DNA from: Flavobacteriales bacterium
GTDB taxonomy: Bacteria > Bacteroidota > Bacteroidia > Flavobacteriales > Flavobacteriaceae
DNA length: 64,000 nt
Direction: 5' to 3'
NCBI GenBank assembly: GCA_017303755.1
Contig: JAFLBS010000003.1
Location: 1 to 64,000, forward strand
Shown here: piece by piece, positions 43,201 to 50,147 of the stretch
How positions within the stretch are numbered: position 1 is the stretch's first letter
How the letters are laid out: every line of letters begins with the position of its first letter
Program-made: the position numbers and the translations under genes
Notes under the pieces: model-generated
Told to the model about the DNA's origin: nothing
Databases searched by the model: none
Seen by the model: the letters and a program-made list of their open reading frames with translations, nothing else

Positions 43201-46157
43201 AATACAGTTACTGTTGATGTACAAGTTGCAGTATTTCCTGATGTATCCGTAACGGTTAAAGTTACTGTAACTGGAGTTCCCACATTAGCACAAGTAAAGG
43301 TATCAGGACTTACACTTAATGTAACAGCACCTGCGTTGTCAGAAGAACCATTGTCAACTTGAGAAGCTGTAATGGTTACTGAACCTGTTCCAACATTTGG
43401 TGTAACCGAAATATTCTGACAAACTGCCGTTGGTGGCACATTATCAACAATGTTTAAGTTAGCAAATGGAACTGTAGAAAGCGCTGGTGGACTCTGAGCA
43501 TGTACCCAATTGGAAACATCTTCAAAGTTAGCTGCAGAAACTGCAACACCTCTTTTGGTAGCATCGTATTCTGTTCTTGCTGGAGCAGTTGCTGGGAAAC
43601 CATCTACTACTAAAGCCTTTAAGAAAATGTTAGAAGGATCTTCAATAGAAGGTAAATTTCCACCTGAAACTGATGGAGTACCTGTGAAAAGAACCGCATA
43701 AATATCAGTTACTCCATTCGATGGATTGGTATCGTTGTCTTCGTATGCGTATAATGTTTCTCCTGTTGTAGCAATCGCTAAATTTCCAGAGATTAAAGTA
43801 ACACTACCACAAGTACCATTACTACAAGTCACAGCAAAAGTGTCTGGAGCAGTTTCTGTCACAACCACCACATTACCTTTAGTAATTGTAGTTCCTGGAG
43901 ATGTCCAACGAATAACGCCTTCACCTGAACCAAATAATAAAGTAGAGTTGTTAAAAGAATTATCTGTAAAATAAACTACAGTATTTGCTGGAATATCATC
44001 TGCGGCAACAAATGAGAATCCGTCTGGATCAACATGACTCATTCCAACTATAGCAACTAGAGGTTCTGAATCGGTTGTATCATCATTATTGATCAGACCT
44101 GTAGCCGCATTTGGACTTCCTCCGTCATAACCCGTTCCACCAGTAATAGTTAATACTACTGATTCTTGAACTTCAAGTCCTAAATCTCCAACTGGAGTTA
44201 CTGAAACTGTAGCCGAAGAAGATCCTGTCGGAATCACAACTGAACCTGTAGAAGCTGTAAATGAGCTTGCTCCAGAAGCAGTATAATCTGTTGTAAAAGT
44301 TGCAGTACCGCCAACACTGAAGTTAACAGTAATATCACTTGCCGCTGCAGCTGTTAAAGCAAAAGTGTACACCATTGCGGTTCCACTATTTTCTGCAACA
44401 CTCGAAGGAGCAACAGTAACACTTGCAAACGGATTGGCAACACCTGTTGAAATTATGATGTTAGCAAAAGGAACTGTTGACAAGGTAATGTTACTTCCAC
44501 CATTAATCCAATTGGCTGGGTTTTGGAAGTTAGCACGATCAACTGTAGTACCTCTTAAAGCTGGATTGTACTCTGTACGTAAAGGAGCTGTAGCAGGAAA
44601 ACCATCAACAACTACTGCGCCAGGATATACTAATGCTGGATCTTGAGTTGATGGAATTACACCACCAGAAACAACAGAAGTTCCTGTAAAAAGAACAGCT
44701 TGAACTGATGTTACACCATTTGATGGATTAGAATCACTATCTAAATAAGCATAGAATTCTTCTCCAGCAGAAGCCAAAGTAAATGTTCCACTTACTACGC
44801 TTACACTACCACAACCGCCAGAAGAACAAGTAGTGGTAAATGTGTTGGCTCCAGTTTCAGTAGCGACAACCACTTGACCTCTTGCTAAACCTCCAGCTGG
44901 TGCTGTCCATTGCATTACAGCTTCAGTTCCTGAGAAAGTTAAAGTTGAGTTGGTAAAAGGATTTTCAGTAAAATAAACTACAGTACCAGCTGCAATATCT
45001 TGCAAAGCAACGAATGAAAATCCGTCAGCTGTTGTACTATGATTCACACCTGTTACTGCCACAATTGGAGTAATAGGAAGTGTATCATCGTTATTGATTG
45101 TTGTTGTTGCAGAACCCGGACTTCCAGCTACATAGCCAGAACCACCAGTTAATGTCAACAAAATAGATTCGTTTGCCTCCAAAACACTGTCTCCAACTGG
45201 AGTTAATATAATTGTAGCAGTACTTGAACCATTAAGAATAGTCACTGATCCTGCTGAAGCGTTAAAAGAAGCAGCACCTGATTGCGAATAATCGGAACCA
45301 AATGTAGCTGAACCGCCAACAGAAAAGTTAATTGTTAAATTTGATGTAGCCGTAGCACTCAATGAGAAAGTATACACCATTCCTGTTCCACTGTTTTCAT
45401 TTACTGAAGATGGAGAAGCAGTAACACTCACCACCGGATCAGCAGCTACTAAATTCAAATTGGTAAAGAAAATAGTTGAAAGTGCAGAACTAGTTTGCGC
45501 ATGAACATAATTAGATGGGTTCTCTAAAACTACCTTACTCACATTAGTTCTTGCTGGAGCTGTTGGAATAAATTCGGTTCTGTCAGGAGCAGGTGAAGAC
45601 GGGAAACCATCTATTACAATAGCATTTGGAAAGTCAAATACCGGATTTTGAGAGGCAACAATATCACCACCTGTGATAACATTGGCACCTTCAAAATAAC
45701 CTGTATACAATACCGAGTAAATAGTTGTAATTCCGTTTAGCGGATTAGAATCAGAATCGGTGTAAGCATAAAGTGATTCACCACCTGTTCCTAAAGCAAA
45801 CGGGCCTGCACCACTTTGTACAGCCGTTCCACAAGAACCACCACCCGTACACGTTACACTAAACGTATTTGCAGTTGCTAATTCATTTACAAATACAACA
45901 TTCCCTTTTAGAATAGTTGAACCAGCTGTGAATTGCACAACGGCTTCTGAGGTGTCGATAAACGTATTTGTAGCGTCATTGTATTCATTTTCGGTAAAAT
46001 AAATAACCTCGCCCGCTGCTAAATCTTGGGTTGCAACAAAGGAAAACCCGTCACTCCCAGTGTGATTGATTCCGATCACTGCCACTTTTTGCGAGTAGCC
46101 TAAGCCGACCGCAAACAGCAGAAAAAGAAACATTAATTTTTGAGTCATTTTTTTCAT
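40254..46157 (-). CDS. Giant T9SS-exported multidomain surface protein
   Basis: 1967 residues. Signal peptide (to about 22, GLGYSQ), then three roughly 210-residue modules starting VAVIGINHTGSDGFSFVATQ, VAVTGVNHSTTADGFSFVAL and VAIVGMSHVDPDGFSFVAAD. Two Calx-beta-like domains (SVTASPSSVNENSGTGMVYT type) alternate with them. A HYR-like domain (VCQNISVTPNVGTGSVTITA), several PKD/Ig-like segments with repeated VAPICSGGSFTLPTTSN motifs, and two C-terminal repeats (TQCGSTLEDYNSIIYANLVP; VQCGSTLSSSSDLVYADYVY) follow, then a type A sorting domain ending RMIKR. Likely a surface-attached filament or adhesin. Last gene of a five-gene operon, 13 nt after the substrate-binding-like gene. Confidence 0.9.
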   Translation of the reverse strand: MKKMTQKLMFLFLLFAVGLGYSQKVAVIGINHTGSDGFSFVATQDLAAGEVIYFTENEYNDATNTFIDTSEAVVQFTAGSTILKGNVVFVNELATANTFSVTCTGGGSCGTAVQSGAGPFALGTGGESLYAYTDSDSNPLNGITTIYSVLYTGYFEGANVITGGDIVASQNPVFDFPNAIVIDGFPSSPAPDRTEFIPTAPARTNVSKVVLENPSNYVHAQTSSALSTIFFTNLNLVAADPVVSVTASPSSVNENSGTGMVYTFSLSATATSNLTINFSVGGSATFGSDYSQSGAASFNASAGSVTILNGSSTATIILTPVGDSVLEANESILLTLTGGSGYVAGSPGSATTTINNDDTLPITPIVAVTGVNHSTTADGFSFVALQDIAAGTVVYFTENPFTNSTLTFSGTEAVMQWTAPAGGLARGQVVVATETGANTFTTTCSSGGCGSVSVVSGTFTLASAGEEFYAYLDSDSNPSNGVTSVQAVLFTGTSVVSGGVIPSTQDPALVYPGAVVVDGFPATAPLRTEYNPALRGTTVDRANFQNPANWINGGSNITLSTVPFANIIISTGVANPFASVTVAPSSVAENSGTAMVYTFALTAAAASDITVNFSVGGTATFTTDYTASGASSFTASTGSVVIPTGSSSATVSVTPVGDLGLEVQESVVLTITGGTGYDGGSPNAATGLINNDDTTDSEPLVAIVGMSHVDPDGFSFVAADDIPANTVVYFTDNSFNNSTLLFGSGEGVIRWTSPGTTITKGNVVVVTETAPDTFAVTCSNGTCGSVTLISGNLAIATTGETLYAYEDNDTNPSNGVTDIYAVLFTGTPSVSGGNLPSIEDPSNIFLKALVVDGFPATAPARTEYDATKRGVAVSAANFEDVSNWVHAQSPPALSTVPFANLNIVDNVPPTAVCQNISVTPNVGTGSVTITASQVDNGSSDNAGAVTLSVSPDTFTCANVGTPVTVTLTVTDTSGNTATCTSTVTVLPNVTSTFTQVAPICSGGSFTLPTTSNNGFTGTWSPAINNTATTEYTFTPDAGQCGGPTTMTVVVNPGNVTTTTISACDSYTWSVNGTTYTASGTYTEVSGCDSQVLELTINATPVVDIAQPATACEGDTVTLTATVSGTSVTNGFSGAYDVANWTFTNSNADGNVDTSAAPASIVLTSGNNGSNTNGNTDYSITMPSSASISFDWNYNTGDGAQFDIPRVIVNGTPTNMNGYDTSGGLSQSGSMTLTVNAGDTFSFNMFTTDNVFGAGTVAISNLAITTIPNLLWTAADGGTIVGATNGLSVNVTTSGTYTLTATNGTCIGTDSVSAVFNPVVTPTFDSVAPICSGDVLSPLPTTSLNGITGTWSPSLNNTTTTTYTFTPDAGQCASTTTLIITVNSTPPPVSADLNVTFTGQCGFLSGTYVYEGLLNGKASFHLSTDTSLRLSYDTTKWVLWCCGDIASTGFENTTVPAGLYPPLTGWVPTQCLDGTMDISNNSSFELCDGATIADLAITGTSLQWYDAETNGNSLPTSTVLVTGAYYVSQTLNGCESPRGLVDVVINPNVLPTFDAVAPICSGGALNALPTTSLNGITGTWSPALDNTATTTYLFTPDSGQCALSAELTIVVNSTPAPTGSSAQTFSVGATLADVVVAGTNIQWYDAASNGNLLPSSTVLVNGTTYYATQTLNGCESPTLAVTVTVGTGVTNVIATQCGSTLEDYNSIIYANLVPGAQRYRFRVTDIETNEVIIKDYALRNLYLRSLSFYRYDQAYSIEVAVRRNNIWEPYGAACTVSTPVALTQVRAVQCGSTLSSSSDLVYADYVYATTSYRFRVTNTLTNSVQIIDRPIRSFAFSLVTDYSIGTVYNIDVAVMNTDGTYLPFGPVCNVTTPGDPFKEQTVKSVSEVFMVSGTPNPFSENFKLNVTSSSVEPVSINVYDMLGKLIETREVSTNDIENFETGANYPSGVYNIIVTQGDKAQSVRMIKR

Positions 46158-46170
46158 AATTTGTTAATTT

Positions 46171-47307
46171 TTAAGTACAGATATAAGGATTCTTCCAACC
46201 TGTGTAAGGAAGATCTTCCATTTTTTTATAAATAATTTCAGAAAAAGAGGAATCAAGAACCTCTATAACTGCATTTTGATAATTGCCCTCTGTTTGCTCT
46301 AACTTTCTAAGTTTAAAAAACTGAGGTATTGATTCATTGTATTGAGAAAAACGCAATTCACCTCGAGAAGTAAATAACGTTTTGTTGGAAAAATAAGTTC
46401 CTAGTTGATTAGGAATTGAGGTTTCATGTTGGAGACAATACGACAAAATCGCACCTACTTCATCTCCAAGAAGACTAAAAATATTAGGCGTTTCAGAATA
46501 CTTACTTTGGTAATTTTGATTGAACACATCCATTGATTCAGCATCTTCACCAAAGGCCCAAGAGGCAATGGAATAAAAATTTTCTGGAAGTTGCACTTCG
46601 GTTTCATTACTCTCATCGGTCATTAGCGGAATGGCCACATTAGGAATCGAATCGAGACCTGATTGAGCCAATTTTGCTACCACTTTATTTCCTTCTTTAT
46701 AACTGAATACGGAAAAAAGAACATCTGGATTGGTTTGTTTCAATCCTTCAATCATCCCATCAAATGTTTCCGATTTATAATCCATCGGACTTACATAGTT
46801 GTACACTATCTCACCTTGGTGATCGGTAAATCCTTGAAAAAAAGATTCTGTTAATTGATAACCACCATCGTAAAACGAGCTTAACAAAGCTGCTTTTTTT
46901 CCGAATTGTTCTGCTGCATATTTGCCCGACATATAACTCGTCTGGCACAAATTAAGCGACACATGAACAACATACGGACTGTGGTGAGTTGGTTTTAGAA
47001 CTCGAGCTCCTAAAGTAACATGTACTATTGGTTTTCGATAGGAATTGGCAATGGTAACTAAACTATCCAACATAAAATAGCTACAAAAACAAACAATTAC
47101 ATCTGTTTCTTCTTGCAACAACATACGTTCTACTCTTTGGAGCAAACTTGAATCCGTTGCGTTACCTACACTCTCAATTATAAACTTAGGAATATAATCC
47201 TTGGCATCCGATTGATTAAACGACAACTTAAAGCCATTTAAAAAATCGATAGCCAATCTTGGAAACATATCCGATTTTGGTAACAATATTCCTATTTTCA
47301 ATTCCAT
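46171..47307 (-). CDS. Substrate-binding-type protein lacking a signal peptide
   Basis: 378 residues of the type I periplasmic-binding-protein fold (Leu/Ile/Val-binding or AmiC-like). It shows MELKIGILLPKSDMFPRLAI at the start, the hinge-like TDVIVCFCSYFMLDSL, GARVLKPTHHSPYVVHVSLN, and a C-lobe with NPDVLFSVFSYKEGNKV and AIPLMTDESNE. No hydrophobic leader is visible, so it should stay in the cytoplasm unless another route exists. Cytoplasmic members such as AmiC act as ligand sensors. No permease or ATPase gene is nearby. It starts 3 nt after the second tail-collar gene and so is part of the same operon. Confidence 0.8.
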   Translation of the reverse strand: MELKIGILLPKSDMFPRLAIDFLNGFKLSFNQSDAKDYIPKFIIESVGNATDSSLLQRVERMLLQEETDVIVCFCSYFMLDSLVTIANSYRKPIVHVTLGARVLKPTHHSPYVVHVSLNLCQTSYMSGKYAAEQFGKKAALLSSFYDGGYQLTESFFQGFTDHQGEIVYNYVSPMDYKSETFDGMIEGLKQTNPDVLFSVFSYKEGNKVVAKLAQSGLDSIPNVAIPLMTDESNETEVQLPENFYSIASWAFGEDAESMDVFNQNYQSKYSETPNIFSLLGDEVGAILSYCLQHETSIPNQLGTYFSNKTLFTSRGELRFSQYNESIPQFFKLRKLEQTEGNYQNAVIEVLDSSFSEIIYKKMEDLPYTGWKNPYICT

Positions 47308-47310
47308 AAA

Positions 47311-47826
47311 TTAATTTCTCGAAGGATAAATTCCTTGCATTGCAATACACACATTAACTGCTAAATAAGGATTTCTGATGGATAATGGTTGGTTTCCACC
47401 AATGGTTTGCTCAGTCAAACCACCTAAAAAAGAACCTGAAGTTATATCTTCACTGAATCTATTAGTTCCTGATGCTATTTTGTTAGTTGGAACAGCATCT
47501 TCACCTGTAGCTGTATTCACAGATACAGTAACACTGTGATTGTGAGCTGGAAGATTTAAAGCTGATAGTGTTGTATTTTCAATACCGCTCACTTCACCCC
47601 AAGAAATAGTGGATAAACCTGGTCCAGAACCTGGATGTACCATAGATCTACCTCTTAAATCGGGTAAAGCAAAAGTAGTTTGTCCGTTTCCTCCGTAGGT
47701 TGTTCCTAACAAAGAAAACAAGGCCGTATTTTGTGCTATTGATATTAATTGTCCGTTACACTGTTGCCATCCTACTGGCGCAAAAGTGAATCCGAATCCT
47801 TGAATCTGTCCGATAAATGGTTCCAT
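47311..47826 (-). CDS. Phage tail collar / microcystin-dependent protein (MdpB) family, copy 2
   Basis: 171 residues, no signal peptide. The N-terminal collar domain begins MEPFIGQIQGFGFTFAPVGW and contains CNGQLISIAQNTALFSLLG, TTYGGNGQTTFALPDLRGRS and PAHNHSVTVSV, the hallmark of the tail-collar family. It ends AMQGIYPSRN. The downstream paralogue (47857) shares most residues, including an identical stretch around GEDAVPTNKIAS, yet the DNA differs at many synonymous positions, so the pair is old and under protein-level selection. Function in non-phage settings is unknown. Confidence 0.9.
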   Translation of the reverse strand: MEPFIGQIQGFGFTFAPVGWQQCNGQLISIAQNTALFSLLGTTYGGNGQTTFALPDLRGRSMVHPGSGPGLSTISWGEVSGIENTTLSALNLPAHNHSVTVSVNTATGEDAVPTNKIASGTNRFSEDITSGSFLGGLTEQTIGGNQPLSIRNPYLAVNVCIAMQGIYPSRN

Positions 47827-47856
47827 AATTTTAAATTTTTAAAGAATTATTATCGA

Positions 47857-48372
47857 TTAGTTTCTAGATGGAAAAATACCTTGCATAGCAATACTATGAT
47901 AAATTCCTACATAAGGATTACGAATAGCAAGCGGTTGGCTACCACCAACATTTTGTTGATTTACTCCGCCAAGAAAAGAACCTGCAGTTATATCTTCACT
48001 AAAAGCATTGGTACTAGAAGCAATTTTGTTAGTAGGTACAGCATCTTCACCAGTTGCTGTATTTACGCTAACTGTAACTGAGTGATTGTGAGCTGGCATA
48101 TTGCCTATTAAAATACTTACATTCTCAACTCCACCTACTTGACCTTGAACAATTGGAGATAAACCCGGACCTTGTCCAGCGTGTATCATACTTCTTCCTC
48201 TTAAATCAGGTAAAGCGAAAGTAGTTTGACCGTTTCCACCATAAGTGGTTCCTAATAATGCGAATAAAGCTGTGTTTTGAGCAATTGATATTAATTGTCC
48301 GTCACAAAATGCCCAACCTTGAGGTGGGAAACTAAATCCGAAAGCTTGAATTTGACCTAAAAATGGATCCAT
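47857..48372 (-). CDS. Phage tail collar / MdpB family protein, copy 1
   Basis: 171 residues, same architecture as the 47311 gene: MDPFLGQIQAFGFSFPPQGW, CDGQLISIAQNTALFALLG, TTYGGNGQTTFALPDLRGRS, PAHNHSVTVSV and AMQGIFPSRN at the end. Differences concentrate around residues 63-92 and 137-165, which may set specificity. Spacing to its neighbours is 20 nt and 30 nt, so it belongs to the operon. No phage structural genes are near, so this is not a prophage fragment. Confidence 0.9.
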   Translation of the reverse strand: MDPFLGQIQAFGFSFPPQGWAFCDGQLISIAQNTALFALLGTTYGGNGQTTFALPDLRGRSMIHAGQGPGLSPIVQGQVGGVENVSILIGNMPAHNHSVTVSVNTATGEDAVPTNKIASSTNAFSEDITAGSFLGGVNQQNVGGSQPLAIRNPYVGIYHSIAMQGIFPSRN

Positions 48373-48392
48373 AATTTAATTAATTTTAATGG

Positions 48393-48944
48393 TTAGACTG
48401 CTATATTAAATGTGATTGTTTGTAGATTGTTTTCTAAACGATTGGTTGGGAAACGATGGTCTCCTAACACTTTATTTTCTTCAAAATGCTTTTCGTTGAT
48501 GAAAGCATTGTCGTTGGTAACTGATAATTCTGTAAAATATACTCTATCAGTAGTTGATACTTTAAAATATACTTTAGCAAATTTTCCTTGCTCTCTGTTT
48601 GGGAAATCAGTGATGAAATTAAACTCACCATTAGAATTAACTTTCAATTTTGCTTGATGTCTGAATTTTGAAGAATTAGGAGACATGTGCCAAACTTCGA
48701 GAGTAGCATTAGAAAGTTCTTTCAAATTATTTTTGTCAAAAACTTTACCTTTAACCACAATGTGGTTTCCAAATAAAGTAGAAACTCTTAAATCCGATTT
48801 TTCTTCAGAATACGGATTGTAACCTTCAAACGGACATTCTACAGTGTTAAATGCCTGAACAATAGTAGGTGATAGCAACGCTACTCCTGAGGTGACCAGC
48901 GCTACATTTTTGAGAAAATTTCTTCTTGCGTACAAGTTTTCCAT
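48393..48944 (-). CDS. Tat-signal protein with intradiol-dioxygenase-like fold
   Basis: 183 residues. The N-terminus LYARRNFLKNVALVTSGVAL carries a twin-arginine (RRxFLK) signal, so folded export is expected. The mature domain has the beta-sandwich pattern of intradiol dioxygenase-like or transthyretin-like proteins: VVKGKVFDKNNLKELSNATLEVWHM and KLKVNSNGEFNFITDFPNR. The tyrosine and histidine iron ligands of true dioxygenases are not evident, so a structural or binding role is more likely. First gene of the five-gene operon; its promoter has a TATTTTTG -7 at 49030-49023 and the palindrome at 49054-49067. Confidence 0.8.
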   Translation of the reverse strand: MENLYARRNFLKNVALVTSGVALLSPTIVQAFNTVECPFEGYNPYSEEKSDLRVSTLFGNHIVVKGKVFDKNNLKELSNATLEVWHMSPNSSKFRHQAKLKVNSNGEFNFITDFPNREQGKFAKVYFKVSTTDRVYFTELSVTNDNAFINEKHFEENKVLGDHRFPTNRLENNLQTITFNIAV

Positions 48945-49022
48945 AAATATTTGATTTTTAGTTAATTTTCCATAAATATAGAATTAATTCTACGAAAAAT
49001 TAACTCTTTTTTTCACTGATAA

Positions 49023-49030
49023 CAAAAATA
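49023..49030 (-). promoter_or_regulatory. -7 element of the five-gene operon
   Basis: TATTTTTG on the minus strand, 23 nt from the edge of the ACGTA-N4-TACGT palindrome. No TTG at -33. Confidence 0.65.
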
Positions 49031-49053
49031 TAAAGTTAAAATCTTTTACATAT

Positions 49054-49067
49054 ACGTATTTCTACGT
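49054..49067. promoter_or_regulatory. Palindromic operator A in a divergent promoter
   Basis: ACGTA-TTTC-TACGT, a perfect 5-bp inverted repeat. It lies 23 nt from the leftward -7 element (49030-49023) and 24 nt from the rightward one (49092-49099), so its centre is near -42 for both. A 24-nt identical sequence containing it recurs inverted around 51496. Confidence 0.7.
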
Positions 49068-49091
49068 GTTTTTTTAGACCTTCAAATTCAC

Positions 49092-49099
49092 TAACTTTG
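49092..49099 (+). promoter_or_regulatory. -7 element of the PRMT-like gene
   Basis: TAACTTTG (TAnnTTTG), 13 nt upstream of the ATG at 49113. No -33 TTG; the palindrome occupies that area. Confidence 0.65.
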
Positions 49100-49112
49100 T
49101 TAAAAAAATTTC

Positions 49113-50147
49113 ATGAGTACAACTTCAATCAACCCTTTTTTTTCTGAATTGTCAAATATTTCTGACGTAATTTTAGCTGATGAAATCAATTTCTCTGATT
49201 TAATGACGTCATTAACCAACATGAAATCTCTTTTCATGGAAGTTTCAGAAATCGATATTGAATCACCCGAATACATAGAAGACATTCATCTTACCACTGG
49301 AAAAGCAATTGGTCCGCATTGGGCTGGTCTATGTGTAGATGATTTATTGCGTACTAAACGTTTTAGTAAAGGCGCATTTCAGGCTATTGAAGAAATGAAA
49401 AGCAGAAAAGGCGGAAGTCCTGTGACACTTTTGTACGTTGGTCCTGGACCTTTTGCTACACTGATATTGCCATTACTCACTAAATTCAAGCCCGAGGAAT
49501 TGCAACTGATTTTGGTTGAAGTCAATCCGGTTACCATTACTGCTTTAAAAAACACTATAAAAAATGTTGGTGTTGAAGATTATATCAAGGAAATAATCAT
49601 GGCAGATGCATCGCAATTAGAATTAGAAAATGCAGCAGAAATTGATATTTTACTATTAGAATGTTTGCAATTTGCTTTGGTAAAAGAACAGCAAGTGGCT
49701 ATTACCTATAATCTGGTTCCGCAATTGCGAAAAGATGCCATTTTAGTTCCAGAAGAAATAAAGTTGAGTGTTGGCGTTATCGATTCGGTGAAAAAAATGG
49801 CCTATATGACACATCCTGATGATAGTGTTGAAGCCGATTTTTACAAAGACATTAATACCGTTTTTGTGTTAAGTAAAGAGTCTATTTGGAATCATGTTTC
49901 CAGTTTTAAAACATTAGATTTCCCAGAAATTAACACTACTATTTCAGAAGAAGATAAAAACAATTTCACATCGGTAGTCATTTCAACTGATATCTGTGTA
50001 CACAGCAATCAAAAATTATTAAAAGACGAATGTTCGTTAACCATGTCATTCAAATTGATTGACACTAATAAGTTGGAAAACCTAACTACGGTTAAGACTA
50101 AATATGAAGTGAATGAAAAACCAGGGCTAAAAATTGATTGGGTTTAG
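49113..50147 (+). CDS. SAM-dependent methyltransferase resembling protein arginine methyltransferases
   Basis: 344 residues. A Rossmann-type core begins VTLLYVGPGPFATLILPLL (motif I, near residue 107), with an acidic ribose-binding residue in LILVEVNP (motif post-I, near 131). It then has LLLECLQFALVKEQQVA near 184, where two Glu are nine residues apart as in the PRMT double-E loop (E-x8-E). The C-terminal 130 residues look beta-rich, as in the PRMT barrel. A helical extension of about 95 residues precedes the core. PRMT activity is inferred, not proven; the THW motif is not obvious. Divergent from the tail-collar operon and sharing its palindrome. Confidence 0.65.
   Translation: MSTTSINPFFSELSNISDVILADEINFSDLMTSLTNMKSLFMEVSEIDIESPEYIEDIHLTTGKAIGPHWAGLCVDDLLRTKRFSKGAFQAIEEMKSRKGGSPVTLLYVGPGPFATLILPLLTKFKPEELQLILVEVNPVTITALKNTIKNVGVEDYIKEIIMADASQLELENAAEIDILLLECLQFALVKEQQVAITYNLVPQLRKDAILVPEEIKLSVGVIDSVKKMAYMTHPDDSVEADFYKDINTVFVLSKESIWNHVSSFKTLDFPEINTTISEEDKNNFTSVVISTDICVHSNQKLLKDECSLTMSFKLIDTNKLENLTTVKTKYEVNEKPGLKIDWV

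Noticed and set aside
47311-48372. Tail-collar genes as remnant of a prophage
   Set aside because: No integrase, capsid, portal or other tail genes nearby; the genes are in an operon with T9SS and Tat-exported proteins.
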